The position numbers and the translations under genes are program-made. The notes beneath the pieces were generated by a model. That model did no database searches. It worked only from the letters and a program-made list of their open reading frames with translations, and had not been told where the DNA came from. Of a stretch of 64,000 nt of DNA, positions 11,585-21,750 are shown piece by piece. Source of the stretch: Geomonas propionica. GTDB lineage: Bacteria > Desulfobacterota > Desulfuromonadia > Geobacterales > Geobacteraceae. Within the stretch, counting starts at the first letter, position 1; each line of letters starts with the position of its first letter. The stretch covers positions 516,218 to 580,217 of the forward strand of contig NZ_JAEMHK010000001.1 in assembly GCF_016458235.1 (NCBI RefSeq), in the 5' to 3' direction.

Positions 11585-11626
11585 AGCCGAGTTATTAATT
11601 AACAAATCGACGAAACGGAGTCATAT

Positions 11627-13456
<1,830 letters not shown>

Positions 13457-13480
13457 TTTGTGCCGCAGGTGAAACTAAAA

Positions 13481-13511
13481 GGGGAGACAGCTTAGGCTGT
13501 CTCCCCTTTTT
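13481..13511 (+). terminator. terminator after glmS
   Basis: Stem GGGGAGACAGC/GCTGTCTCCCC (11 perfect pairs) with loop TTAG is followed by TTTTT, 24 bases after the glmS stop. Confidence 0.93.
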
Positions 13512-13641
13512 CGTGGATGAGCTGTTCAATGCGGGCGAGGGCAAGATTTTCTACCCCTGAGCAGACGCCGTTACGCTGCAGCTTGGCCTAATCGGCATCT
13601 CTTCTGCTGATGTCTTTGGGCGATGACACTGTTGCCAATAT

Positions 13642-13676
13642 TGCAATCATTGCTTATAATGCAATCATTGATTGCA
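13642..13676. promoter_or_regulatory. palindromic operator of the FitAB-type module
   Basis: GCAATCATTG occurs twice (13643-13652 and 13661-13670), 18 bases apart. The second copy lies in the perfect palindrome TGCAATCA-T-TGATTGCA (13660-13676), and the first lies in GCAAT-C-ATTGC. The array ends 14 bases before the antitoxin ATG. Ribbon-helix-helix antitoxins bind such paired sites, so autoregulation is inferred. Confidence 0.65.
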
Positions 13677-13690
13677 CAGGGGAGGCGGAG

Positions 13691-13933
13691 ATGGCTTCTA
13701 TCACGATACGAAACCTAGATAACAGCCTGAAGAATCAGCTTCGCGTGCGTGCTGCACGTCATGGTAGATCTATGGAGGCAGAAGCACGCAGCATCTTGGC
13801 AGAGACCCTGAACCCGCAGCCGGTAGAGGAGAACTTGGCGCTGGCGATCCACCGCCGGTTCGCATCCCTCGAGTTAGACGGTCTCCCGATCCCCGATCGA
13901 CAGACTGTGCGTTCTGCCCCGGATTTCGAGTAG
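13691..13933 (+). CDS. FitA/VapB-like ribbon-helix-helix antitoxin
   Basis: An 80-residue antitoxin that should neutralise the following PIN toxin and repress its own promoter. The N-terminal region SITIRNLDNSLKNQLRVRAA followed by HGRSMEAEAR is the typical FitA-like ribbon-helix-helix. The C-terminal tail (LDGLPIPDRQ) is the likely toxin-binding arm. The ATG at 13691 follows GGGGAGGCGGAG. A longer frame from 13610 would translate through the operator array and is rejected. The stop is directly followed by the toxin ATG. Confidence 0.88.
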   Translation: MASITIRNLDNSLKNQLRVRAARHGRSMEAEARSILAETLNPQPVEENLALAIHRRFASLELDGLPIPDRQTVRSAPDFE

Positions 13934-14371
13934 ATGGACCATATCGTTCTGGATACCAATGTTCTTTCCGAACTGATGCGCCCCCAGCCAAATCAGTGTG
14001 TGATGGAGTGGTTCGCTAAAAAAGTGGGCGCTGTCTTTTATATCAGCGCCGTCACACGGGCGGAGATCCTGCTCGGCATCGCGCTGCTGCCTGCAGGTAA
14101 AAAGCGTGATGCGTTGGCCGCTGCGGCTGCCGAGATGTTTAACAACGAGTTTGCTGGCAGATGCCTCTCCTTTGATGAAACAGGTGCGGAACGTTACGCG
14201 CAGGTCGTAGGTGGCAGACGTAGTGCCGGCTTAGCCACATCCACAGAAGATGCACTCATAGCGGCAACGGCTCTGGGCCACAGCTGTTCTCTCGCTACTC
14301 GCAACATCAAAGACTTTCAGCACATCGAGGGGTTGATCCTTCACGACCCTTGGAATTTGAAGGCTGAGTAA
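13934..14371 (+). CDS. FitB/VapC-like PIN-domain toxin
   Basis: A 145-residue predicted Mg-dependent ribonuclease. PIN acidic residues are visible in LDTNVLSELM (Asp6), TRAEILLGI, TEDALIAATA and TRNIKDF. Its start directly abuts the antitoxin stop, so the two are probably co-translated. The RNA target is unknown. The pair sits between housekeeping genes with a terminator on each side, as a self-contained cassette. Confidence 0.9.
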   Translation: MDHIVLDTNVLSELMRPQPNQCVMEWFAKKVGAVFYISAVTRAEILLGIALLPAGKKRDALAAAAAEMFNNEFAGRCLSFDETGAERYAQVVGGRRSAGLATSTEDALIAATALGHSCSLATRNIKDFQHIEGLILHDPWNLKAE

Positions 14372-14394
14372 TCGGTTCAACAAATGACAGAAAG

Positions 14395-14430
14395 AAAGCG
14401 CCGGCTGCGATGATCGTGGCCGGCGCTTTG
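14395..14430 (+). terminator. terminator after the toxin-antitoxin pair
   Basis: AAAGCGCCGGC pairs with GCCGGCGCTTT around a 13-base loop. The T-rich tail is short and interrupted (TTTGTTGTTT). Confidence 0.7.
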
Positions 14431-14536
14431 TTGTTTGGGGAAGTTTTATCTGCTGGTTGAATGCTTCCGCCAAGTTAACGGGTACACTATTCAAACGCTA
14501 CAACATCCCCGATACTGAGCAGTGGCGAGGTGGCTT

Positions 14537-15055
14537 ATGTCTGTTTTGATAGGGCGGGAAATAAAGGACGCGATTGCTCGCGGTGAAATATCCATCGAGC
14601 CGCTGGAAGAGTCACAGATAGGCCCGGGATCGGTGGACCTGACCCTGGGAAACGAATTCAGGATCTTTAAAAAGGAGACCGGGGTCTGCCACGTGCACAA
14701 CGAGTCCGACTTCGCCGATGTCACGGAAGCGGTCACGATCCCGGACGGCGACTTCATCACCATCGCCCCCTGCGAAATGATCCTGGGCATCACCAGGGAG
14801 CGGATCTCGCTCGCCGACACCATGGCCGGCTGGCTGGAAGGGCGTAGCCGTTTCGCCCGCTTCGGCTTGGCGGTCCATGTCACCGCCGGGTTCATGCAGC
14901 CGGGGATCTCCAACCAGCAGGTGCTCGAAATCGTCAACCTGGGGCACAAGACCCTGGCGCTCTATCCGGGGACACGCATCTGCCAGTTCGTCTTCGAGCG
15001 CTGCCTCGGGACGGCCAAATATGAAGGGCGGTTTGCCGACCAGGCGAAACCTTGA
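14537..15055 (+). CDS. dcd: dCTP deaminase (Dcd family)
   Basis: A 172-residue cytoplasmic trimer-forming deaminase making dUTP from dCTP for thymidylate synthesis. A bifunctional deaminase/dUTPase is not excluded. Family segments are IGPGSVDLTLG, the catalytic region WLEGRSRFARFGLAVHVTAG with its Glu and Arg residues, and PGTRICQFVF. The ATG at 14537 starts MSVLIGREI, the expected family start. An ATG five codons upstream is less likely. Confidence 0.9.
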   Translation: MSVLIGREIKDAIARGEISIEPLEESQIGPGSVDLTLGNEFRIFKKETGVCHVHNESDFADVTEAVTIPDGDFITIAPCEMILGITRERISLADTMAGWLEGRSRFARFGLAVHVTAGFMQPGISNQQVLEIVNLGHKTLALYPGTRICQFVFERCLGTAKYEGRFADQAKP

Positions 15056-15116
15056 GACGAAACTGTCCGTAGTAGAGGTAATGGAAGCCCGGACAGCTTC
15101 CATGGACGACAAAAAG

Positions 15117-15150
15117 AATGGCCGCTGGGGTTACCCTCAGCGGCCATTTT
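15117..15150. terminator. bidirectional terminator between dcd and the hybrid kinase
   Basis: ATGGCCGCTG pairs with CAGCGGCCAT. A T-run lies on the plus side and AAAAAG on the other, so it serves both convergent genes. Confidence 0.8.
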
Positions 15151-15192
15151 GGTAACTCTACCCGTTGATGGCGCAGCTGCTGTCCTTTAAGG

Positions 15193-16920
15193 TTACGTCG
15201 AGGTCCACCTCTGGATCAGCTCCTGGAGCTGCCCGAGGTTAAAGGGCTTACTGATAAAATCATCCATCCCCGCGCTCAGGCAGGATTCGCGTGAGCCGGG
15301 CATGGCATGGGCGGTGAGGGCAATGATGGGGGTGTGTCTGCCGGCCTCGCCTTCCCGCTCCCTAATGGCGCGGGTCGCCTCGTAGCCGTCCAGCTCCGGC
15401 ATCTGGCAGTCCATGAAGACCAGGTCGTAGGCCTTGCTGGCGACGGCAGATACCGCCTGCGTCCCGTTCTGCGCTACGTCTACCTGGCACCCCAGGGCGG
15501 TCATCATAGCGTGAGCGACCTCGCAATTGACCGGGTTGTCCTCGGCCAGAAGCACGCGGGCGTGGCACTGGGCCTGCAAAGTGGGCTCTTCGAATTCGTT
15601 CTCCAGCTCTATCGGGTCATCCTCCACGTCCGGCTCCGCATCGAGTACGGTGTTCAGGTAGACGATAAAGGTGAAGGTGGAACCCCGACCCTGCTCGCTT
15701 TCAACCCCGATTTCGCCCCCCATGAGCTCAACTAACTGCTTGGCGATGGCCAGCCCGAGACCGGTCCCGCCGTACTTGCGGGTCGCGGAGCCGTCCACCT
15801 GGGTGAACAGCTCGAAAATGCTACCGACCGCCTCCGCCGGGATGCCGATGCCGGTGTCCCGCACCTCGAAACCGACGTAGTGGCCGTCGCTACTTCTCTC
15901 GACCAGGCAGGCCGAAACCTTGACCGAACCCTGCTCCGTGAACTTCAGGGCATTGTTGACGATGTTGATCAGCACCTGGCGCAGGCGGTTCGGGTCGCCC
16001 ACCGCGCGCCGGGGGAGATCCGGCCCGAACTGCAGCTCGAGCGCCACCCCCTTGCGCCGCCCCACCTCGCGGTACAAGTCGATGGCTCCCCGCACCGTCT
16101 CGTGCAAGTCGAAGGGAATCTTGTCGATCTCCAGCTTTCCCGCCTCGATCTTGGAGATGTTGAGGATGTCATTGATGATGCCCAAAAGCGACTCGCCGGA
16201 CTGGTGCAGCATCTCGACATAGCCACGCTGTTTCTGGTTCAGGTCGGTGTGCAGCAGCAATTCCGCCATCCCGAGCACCCCGTTCATCGGCGTGCGGATC
16301 TCGTGGCTCATGTTGGCGAGAAACTGTGACTTGGCGCGATTGGCCGCCTCGGCAGCATCCTTGGCCTGCTTCAGCTCGGCGATGATCGCCTTTTGCTGCA
16401 GGTTGGCCTTGCTGATCTCCGTCGTTCGTTGAGTGACTTTTTCCTCCAGATCGCTGTTGGCGTTGCGGAGTTCGGCAAGGATCCGGGTGTTTTCGACCGC
16501 CAGGTCGACCAAGGTGCGCACCAGGTGGTCATGCGTTTCCATCAGGCGGCGCCGTTCCATGGCCCGGTTCACCGTGGCCACCACCATCTCGAGGTCATCG
16601 AACGGCTTGAAGAGGTAGTCCTGGGCGCCCAGTCGCAGGGCCTGGACCGCGGTTTCCAGCGACACGTGGCTGGTCATGATGATCACGTCGGTCTTGGCGT
16701 GGTCGGCTCCGATGGCGCGCAGGACGTCTATGCCGCTGATGCCGGGGAGGCGCACGTCCAGCATCACCAGCTTCCAGCAGGTCTGCCTGAGTTCTTCCAG
16801 GCACTCCTCGCCGCTGGCGACGCCTGCGCTGTCGTACCCTTCCTTGCGGAACAGGTCGACCAGGACCCCGCTTACCACCTCGTTGTCATCGACGATCAAT
16901 ATGTCGCGTCCCGCTGCCAT
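15193..16920 (-). CDS. Hybrid sensor histidine kinase, REC-HisKA-HATPase-REC
   Basis: A 575-residue cytoplasmic signalling protein with no membrane segment. An N-terminal receiver (phospho-Asp55 in VMLDVRLPG) is followed by a coiled coil. The dimerisation/phosphoacceptor box is [19 protein letters not shown]. The ATPase has the N box NIVNNALKF and the G boxes DTGIGIP and [12 protein letters not shown]. The C-terminal receiver has LAEDNPVN and [18 protein letters not shown]. An N-terminal receiver suggests the input comes from another kinase. The ATG at 16920 follows AGGAG and begins the receiver domain; the longer upstream frame encodes no domain. No partner gene is adjacent. Confidence 0.9.
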   Translation of the reverse strand: MAAGRDILIVDDNEVVSGVLVDLFRKEGYDSAGVASGEECLEELRQTCWKLVMLDVRLPGISGIDVLRAIGADHAKTDVIIMTSHVSLETAVQALRLGAQDYLFKPFDDLEMVVATVNRAMERRRLMETHDHLVRTLVDLAVENTRILAELRNANSDLEEKVTQRTTEISKANLQQKAIIAELKQAKDAAEAANRAKSQFLANMSHEIRTPMNGVLGMAELLLHTDLNQKQRGYVEMLHQSGESLLGIINDILNISKIEAGKLEIDKIPFDLHETVRGAIDLYREVGRRKGVALELQFGPDLPRRAVGDPNRLRQVLINIVNNALKFTEQGSVKVSACLVERSSDGHYVGFEVRDTGIGIPAEAVGSIFELFTQVDGSATRKYGGTGLGLAIAKQLVELMGGEIGVESEQGRGSTFTFIVYLNTVLDAEPDVEDDPIELENEFEEPTLQAQCHARVLLAEDNPVNCEVAHAMMTALGCQVDVAQNGTQAVSAVASKAYDLVFMDCQMPELDGYEATRAIREREGEAGRHTPIIALTAHAMPGSRESCLSAGMDDFISKPFNLGQLQELIQRWTST

Positions 16921-17275
16921 AGTCCACTCCTGATCAAAAAAACAATTAATCGATATTAACAAAAATGACGATTGCCACAAGTCGGTCATAGACAGACATC
17001 GTTTCGACCACAGCGGTGGTCTGCTAGCAGGTGGTGAACGGGAGTCGGCGTGACAGTTTTTCAGAGCTGAACCCCTCGGCCGTTCTGTCATCACATGAGC
17101 TGTTGCATATCTCGTTTCCGGTGTTTTACTTCTGCTGTTGCCAAGCCAGCCATAGGGGATCACGATCACGGGGCTGGGATGACTGTGACAGCCATTCCGG
17201 CTTCTTTGTTAGGACAGATCTGCACTCTAACCACCCCGGGGTACCAAAGGCCGCCAGGCCGCTACAGGAGGAAAC
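16921..17275. other. 355-bp divergent intergenic region
   Basis: It separates the minus-strand hybrid kinase from the plus-strand penta-heme cytochrome and must hold both promoters. The left third is AT-rich. No credible gene, GEMM-type riboswitch or strong sigma54 site is visible. Confidence 0.4.
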
Positions 17276-18505
17276 ATGAAAAATGCCATAGTCGCAGGAT
17301 GCACCTGGGCCATTGCCATCGCTTTGATGGGAACAGCGCCGGCAGCAGCGGCGGGAATGGACTTCCCACAGGGGACCGCCACCCCTTCCGAGACCTGCGG
17401 GGCGTGCCACAAAGCCATTTACCGCGAGTTCGCCTTCGGTTTCGGCAGCGATCTGCGCTACCAGCCGACGACGATCCCGCAGAAGGAAGGGGAGGTGATT
17501 CCGATGCCCGCGGGCGTTTCGGCAACCGCTACCGCCCACGCCTTCGCCGGGGCTGAAAAGTACCCGGTGCACGCCCGGGAGGCCGAGGAGGAGGGGCGCT
17601 CCTGCAACGCCTGTCACTATCCCGAGCCCTTCGCCATTCCCGACATCAACGTGGTGGAGATGACCAAACCCAAGGCGCGCGGCAAGGATAAGGAGGCGGT
17701 CGGCATTACCTGTGCGAGCTGCCACCTCACGCCAGAAGGGAAGATCCGTTCCGCCCATGCCGTCAGCGCCCCGCACACAACAGTGGTCGATCTCAACATC
17801 CAGACTTCGGCAATGTGCGCCTACTGCCACAGCATGGGCAAACGGGTGGTCGGCAAACAGACGCAGACCTTCCTGGAGTGGCGCGACGACTTCTTGAGGC
17901 CCGGGCTGGGCAGACGGCAGTGCCAGGACTGCCACATGCCGCGCACCATGCGCAAGGTGGCCGAGGATTACAATAATCCCGAGCGCCCCGTGGCGCGACA
18001 CCTGTGGACCGGCGGACGCTCGCAGCAGCGCCTGGCCAGCGCGCTCAGCATGGCGATTAGCCAGCCCAACGAGGGTAAAGCCGATTTGGCCTTCCACCTG
18101 ATCAACATCGGCGCCGGCCACTCGGTTCCCACCGGTTCCAACCGCCGGGCGATCTACCTAGACGTCGTGATATCCGACCAGATGGGCAAGCCAGTGGCGA
18201 ACAAAGAGTGGATGTTCGCACCGTTCTACGGTCCACGCCCGGATGACAAGAAGTTCCTGGAGGAGGACAAGAAGCGTCCCGACGCGGTTGCGGCGAGCCA
18301 GGCGGACGCACAGGGACCGCATGAGGAAATCATCAGGGCCGGGGAGGAGCGCATCCTTAGCTGGACCCCGGCGCTGCCCAGCGGCAGCTACACCGTCAAG
18401 GCGCGCCTTATCTACGACCTGAACCGTTACAACAGCCGTTCTTTCACCGATGACCAGACCGACATGAACGGGGCCACCCTGGCCTTGAAGATCAAGAAGA
18501 GTTGA
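17276..18505 (+). CDS. Penta-heme c-type cytochrome, exported
   Basis: A 409-residue periplasmic or outer-surface cytochrome. A Sec signal peptide ends near GTAPAAAA. Five CXXCH motifs follow: CGACH, CNACH, CASCH, CAYCH and CQDCH. The spacing and the GHSVPTG segment recall cytochrome c554/multiheme families, and the C-terminal ~150 residues (INIGAGHSVPTGSNRRAIYL onward) look like a beta-sandwich rather than a heme domain. The role is probably electron transfer to terminal acceptors; the partner is unknown. The ATG follows AGGAGGAAAC. Confidence 0.85.
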   Translation: MKNAIVAGCTWAIAIALMGTAPAAAAGMDFPQGTATPSETCGACHKAIYREFAFGFGSDLRYQPTTIPQKEGEVIPMPAGVSATATAHAFAGAEKYPVHAREAEEEGRSCNACHYPEPFAIPDINVVEMTKPKARGKDKEAVGITCASCHLTPEGKIRSAHAVSAPHTTVVDLNIQTSAMCAYCHSMGKRVVGKQTQTFLEWRDDFLRPGLGRRQCQDCHMPRTMRKVAEDYNNPERPVARHLWTGGRSQQRLASALSMAISQPNEGKADLAFHLINIGAGHSVPTGSNRRAIYLDVVISDQMGKPVANKEWMFAPFYGPRPDDKKFLEEDKKRPDAVAASQADAQGPHEEIIRAGEERILSWTPALPSGSYTVKARLIYDLNRYNSRSFTDDQTDMNGATLALKIKKS

Positions 18506-18586
18506 GAAATGGGCGCCGGGAGCCGATGCGTGTCTCCCGGCGCCGAGCGGACCGTACTGCATGAGTACCAGCGGGGGACGTGACCC

Positions 18587-19318
18587 ATGATCCAGGTTAT
18601 AAGAAGCGGCAGGAAGATGGTGATGTTACTGGTTATGGCAGCAATAGTCGCCGCGGCGCTACCGGTCCTGGCCAAGGGACCGCGGCAGATCAGTTTTGCA
18701 AGGGAGGCGCCGGGAGCAGAGGCGCGCAGTTTCAGCGCGCTGGTGGGTACCTGGCACGTGGATCGCGACGGCTCCCGCCCGGTCTACGCCGCCGACGGCC
18801 GCAACTGGGAGCAGGGCGTGATGGCTCCAGGGGCGGCAGCGAAGGCTACGGCGCTTTATGGAGCGGGCTCTGCTCAATTCCTTACAGGGCTGGAGCGCTA
18901 TCGTTACTTCCCGCTGTCGGTCTGCAACGAGATCAAAAACTTCCGGGGCGGCAGCATCGAGGTGGCGTTCAAGGGGGTGAGCGGCAGGGAAGACCAGGCT
19001 GCGGGGATCGCCTTTGCTATCAAGCCGAACGGCGACTACCTGTTGCTGCGCGCCAATGCCCTGGAGGACAACCTGGTCCTGTTCCGGATGGAGCAGGGGC
19101 GGCGCGCCACGGTGCAGTGGGCCGATAAGGTGCCGGTTCCGTCCGGCCAGTGGCACGATCTCAAGCTGGTGGTGGAGGGGAAAAGGATCCTGGGATATCT
19201 GGACGGGGTCAAGTATGTGGACCAGCCCTGGGCCGAACCGGTCGACGGCCGCATGGGCCTCTGGTCCAAGGCCGATTCCTACGTCTTCTTCGACAAGCTC
19301 ACCGTATCCGAAAGATGA
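18587..19318 (+). CDS. Exported LamG/DUF1080-like beta-sandwich protein
   Basis: A 243-residue protein with an N-terminal signal segment (LLVMAAIVAAALPVLAKG). The rest resembles a concanavalin-like fold of the DUF1080 type, with FRGGSIEVAFKGVSG, AGIAFAIKPNGDYLLLR, WHDLKLVVEGKRILGYLDG and GRMGLWSKADSYVFFDKL. Such domains usually bind or cleave carbohydrate, but no catalytic residues can be assigned. It lies 81 bases after the penta-heme cytochrome, so co-transcription is possible. An alternative Met at residue 11 would shorten the signal peptide. Confidence 0.65.
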   Translation: MIQVIRSGRKMVMLLVMAAIVAAALPVLAKGPRQISFAREAPGAEARSFSALVGTWHVDRDGSRPVYAADGRNWEQGVMAPGAAAKATALYGAGSAQFLTGLERYRYFPLSVCNEIKNFRGGSIEVAFKGVSGREDQAAGIAFAIKPNGDYLLLRANALEDNLVLFRMEQGRRATVQWADKVPVPSGQWHDLKLVVEGKRILGYLDGVKYVDQPWAEPVDGRMGLWSKADSYVFFDKLTVSER

Positions 19319-19339
19319 GCGGACTGCGGGAAGAATGAA

Positions 19340-19376
19340 GGGCGTCGTCGGTGTATACGCGTCACCGGCGACGCCC
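19340..19376. repeat. hairpin upstream of the CooA-like gene
   Basis: GGGCGTCGTCGGTG pairs with CACCGGCGACGCCC (one mismatch) around a 9-base loop. There is no clear T-run. It may end the upstream transcript or act in the leader of the regulator. Confidence 0.5.
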
Positions 19377-19439
19377 GCCTTGCCTTTTGCGACTTGCCTG
19401 CTTCATAATGCACCGGTAACTCTCCTGGAGGAGCTATCG

Positions 19440-20099
19440 ATGCCGAACAAGATGAAGCTTTCTGACGCAGACCTCCTTTCTCTCTTCCACGCCGACCCCG
19501 ATTTTCAAACCAACTTCACGCCGCGCCACTATGCCCGCAAGACCCTCGTCTACTCGCCCTTCGAGGAGAAAAACCTGGTATTCGTGGTGAGAAGCGGCAG
19601 GCTGCGCATCTACCTCGCCTACGAAGACAAGGAATTCACCTTGGCGCTCCTGGAGAAGGGGGACGTTTTCAGCACCCATACCCCCGCCTTCGTGCAGGCG
19701 CTGGAGGGGACCGAGATCCTGGTCTGCAGCACCGCGACCTTCGGCCAGGCGCTGGCCCGCCGCCCGGAGCTTTCGCTGACCATGGTCAAGGTGCTCGGGG
19801 AATTGCTGCAGAACTCGATCCAGACTATAGAGGGGCTCGCCTTCAAGGACGTGCGGCTGCGCCTGGTCGACTTCCTGCTCGGCGCCGCGGCCGACCGGGG
19901 ACGGGTGACCGCCGAAGGGACCGTGGTGCAACTGGGGCTTGGGACCGAGGATATCGCGCTCTTGATCGGCACAACGCGCCAAACCATTTCGCAGATCATC
20001 AACGACTTCATCAAGTCCGACCTGCTGCAGAAGATCGACCGCAAGACCCTGCTCATCAAGGATCTGGAAGCGTTTCAGGAGATGAAGGAAATTTCTTGA
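19440..20099 (+). CDS. cooA: CooA-like CO-sensing CRP/FNR-family regulator
   Basis: A 219-residue regulator with an N-terminal beta-roll (LVFVVRSGRLRIYLAYEDKE), a long dimerisation helix (IQTIEGLAFKDVRLRLVDFL) and a helix-turn-helix (IALLIGTTRQTISQIINDF). The second residue is Pro, and GDVFSTHTPAFVQA aligns with the heme pocket remembered for Rhodospirillum CooA (GDMFCMHSG). His80 corresponds to the ferrous ligand His77, while Ser78 replaces Cys75, the ferric ligand. It lies upstream of the CODH genes and a matching palindrome, so CO control is likely. The ATG at 19440 follows CTGGAGGAG. A non-heme CRP paralogue is the alternative. Confidence 0.78.
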   Translation: MPNKMKLSDADLLSLFHADPDFQTNFTPRHYARKTLVYSPFEEKNLVFVVRSGRLRIYLAYEDKEFTLALLEKGDVFSTHTPAFVQALEGTEILVCSTATFGQALARRPELSLTMVKVLGELLQNSIQTIEGLAFKDVRLRLVDFLLGAAADRGRVTAEGTVVQLGLGTEDIALLIGTTRQTISQIINDFIKSDLLQKIDRKTLLIKDLEAFQEMKEIS

Positions 20100-20135
20100 T
20101 CGCGCCACACCACGCTTAAAGGCAAATCCCCCCTG

Positions 20136-20155
20136 CCCCCCTTCGCAAAGGGGGG
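20136..20155. repeat. C-rich/G-rich hairpin repeat (family copy)
   Basis: CCCCCCTT pairs with AAGGGGGG around a 4-base loop, just after the CooA-like gene. It belongs to the dispersed C-rich hairpin family and has no T-run. Confidence 0.5.
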
Positions 20156-20240
20156 GACGTAATAGCATAGGCATCGTCCTATTCCAACCTCATCAGCCGG
20201 TCCACCAATCCCGCAGCAACTAAACAAAAAAATCTCCAAT

Positions 20241-20256
20241 TGTCGGCTTGCCGACA
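20241..20256. promoter_or_regulatory. CooA-type operator palindrome upstream of the CO operon
   Basis: TGTCGGCTTGCCGACA is a perfect dyad with 6-base arms and fits the remembered CooA site pattern TGTCR-N6-YGACA. Its centre (20248.5) lies about 41.5 bases before the inferred start point near 20290, the class II activator position. Confidence 0.7.
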
Positions 20257-20277
20257 GACCGCACGCTCATTTTCCCC

Positions 20278-20283
20278 TACATT
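20278..20283 (+). promoter_or_regulatory. -10 element of the CO operon promoter
   Basis: TACATT lies 22 bases after the palindrome. No good -35 hexamer is present, as expected for an activator-dependent promoter. Confidence 0.5.
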
Positions 20284-20323
20284 GCCACACATGCTGCAAC
20301 GTGTCTGCAATGGGGAGAATGCG

Positions 20324-21223
20324 ATGGCTATCCAGGAACAAGAAACGGCAGCCGAGCCGGTACGGCTGTTCCGCATCAACACCGGGTCCTGTAACGGCTG
20401 CGACGTCGAACTGGCGGTTACTTCTGCGGTGACCGAGTTTGACGTGGAGCAACTGGGCTGCCGCTACACGGAATCGGCACACGAGGCTGACATCGTCCTC
20501 ATCACCGGCCCGCTAACCGTCCGCGCCAGGGACGAGGTGCTGCGGCTCTACGCAGCAACGCCGCGGGATAGAATCACCGTCGCGGTCGGCGTTTGCCCGG
20601 TGTCCGGTGGCGTGTTTCGCGACAGTTACGCAGTGGACGGCCCGCTTGAACGCCACCTGCCGGTCGACGTGAACATCCCGGGCTGCCCGCCGCGCCCCCT
20701 AGCCCTGCTGGCGGGGATTCGGCAAGCGCTGGAGGTCCGGCGTGCCCGCCGCGCGGGGGAGCCGATTCGGGAGCCGGGTGATCGAAAGCAACCTGCCGCC
20801 GATAACTTTCCCGCCCGGGGCAGGCTTAGCTTCGACGCTAGTGCCTGCGTGGACTGCCGTATGTGCCGCCATGTCTGCGCCGCCGGTGCGATCCGTTTCG
20901 AGGAGGGGGAGGGAGGCGTCCGCCTCACCCTCTGGCACAACAGCTGCGTCTTCTGCGGCCTGTGCAGCCACTACTGCCCCACCGGTGCCCTCTCCGTCAC
21001 CGGCGACTGGCGCCTCGACCACCCCGCTGCCGATGCCTTCCGCCAGGTCGAGCGGGGCGAGGTTCCCTACCAACCCTGCGCCGGCTGCGGCGAACCCATT
21101 ATCCCGGCCGCCCCGCAACTCCTGCACGCCGTCTTCCGCCGTCCCAACCCCGAGATTGAAAAACTAAAGAACCTCTGCCCGGCCTGCCGGCAGCGGATGA
21201 GCATAGGAGTGCCCAGACGATGA
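20324..21223 (+). CDS. [NiFe]-hydrogenase small subunit fused to 2x[4Fe-4S] ferredoxin (CooL-CooX-like)
   Basis: A 299-residue fusion. Residues 15-140 are NuoB/CooL-like with proximal-cluster cysteines C23, C26, C91 and C121 (GSCNGCDVE, GVCPVSGG, IPGCPPRP). Residues 170-225 are a NuoI/CooX-like ferredoxin with C175-C178-C181-C185 and C208-C211-C214-C218. The C-terminus adds two CXXC pairs (C252/C255 and C285/C288), probably a zinc or rubredoxin-like knuckle as in HycF relatives. It would carry electrons from a ferredoxin such as CooF to the [NiFe] site. The ATG at 20324 follows GGGGAG. The stop overlaps the next start by 4 bases. Confidence 0.85.
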   Translation: MAIQEQETAAEPVRLFRINTGSCNGCDVELAVTSAVTEFDVEQLGCRYTESAHEADIVLITGPLTVRARDEVLRLYAATPRDRITVAVGVCPVSGGVFRDSYAVDGPLERHLPVDVNIPGCPPRPLALLAGIRQALEVRRARRAGEPIREPGDRKQPAADNFPARGRLSFDASACVDCRMCRHVCAAGAIRFEEGEGGVRLTLWHNSCVFCGLCSHYCPTGALSVTGDWRLDHPAADAFRQVERGEVPYQPCAGCGEPIIPAAPQLLHAVFRRPNPEIEKLKNLCPACRQRMSIGVPRR

Positions 21224-21750
21224 GCGATTTGACGACCAACGTTGCCGCCGCCATGGCCAGCGCGGCGGGCGAGCTGACCGAGGTGACGTGGCGCCGTGAC
21301 CGCAAGGGAGTTTTAACAGGCTGGTGCCGGCTTCCTTCCGGCGAGGCCTTGCTCCCGGCGGCACGCGCCGTGGCGGAACTCGACGGCCGCCTGGCCATGG
21401 TAACCGCCTACCTGCCGGAACGGGCAAAGGAGAATGGGGCGCGCGAGATCGCCTACCACTTCGACCTGGACGGCGCCACGCTGACCCTGACGGTAATCCT
21501 CCCGCTGGAGTGGGCGCGGGTCCCCTCGCTTACCCCCATCTTCCGCAACTGCGATTGGCAGGAGCGGGAGCTGATGGAACTGTACGACGTGCAGGTGGTG
21601 GGGCATCCCGACCCGAGGCGCCTGTTCCTCGATCACTCGCTCCCCCACGCCCCCTTCGAGCGCCTGGTGCCGTATTCCACTTTCACCAACGCGGCCACCA
21701 GCAAGGCCCTCTGGGACAAGGTGCTGGCGGACGACCGGGAGGACGCATGA
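21220..21750 (+). CDS. Hydrogenase NuoC-like subunit (CooU-like)
   Basis: A 176-residue homologue of the 30-kDa complex I subunit (NuoC/EchD/CooU), which scaffolds the small and large hydrogenase subunits. The signature stretch is WARVPSLTPIFRNCDWQERE followed by LMELYDVQVVGHPDPRRL. It overlaps the genes on both sides by ATGA, showing tight translational coupling. Confidence 0.86.
   Translation: MSDLTTNVAAAMASAAGELTEVTWRRDRKGVLTGWCRLPSGEALLPAARAVAELDGRLAMVTAYLPERAKENGAREIAYHFDLDGATLTLTVILPLEWARVPSLTPIFRNCDWQERELMELYDVQVVGHPDPRRLFLDHSLPHAPFERLVPYSTFTNAATSKALWDKVLADDREDA

Noticed and set aside
11537..11626. glmS ribozyme between glmU and glmS
   Set aside because: Only one simple hairpin is present; the conserved pseudoknotted core is not seen and the ribozyme is typical of Gram-positives.
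16921..17275. GEMM-type (c-di-GMP or cGAMP) riboswitch upstream of the cytochrome
   Set aside because: Expected in Geobacter cytochrome leaders, but the conserved GCAAACC and GACGCAAAGCC-like segments are absent.
20240..20323. Upstream extension of the hydrogenase small subunit from 20240
   Set aside because: It would translate the CooA-type palindrome and the promoter; the ATG at 20324 has its own ribosome site.
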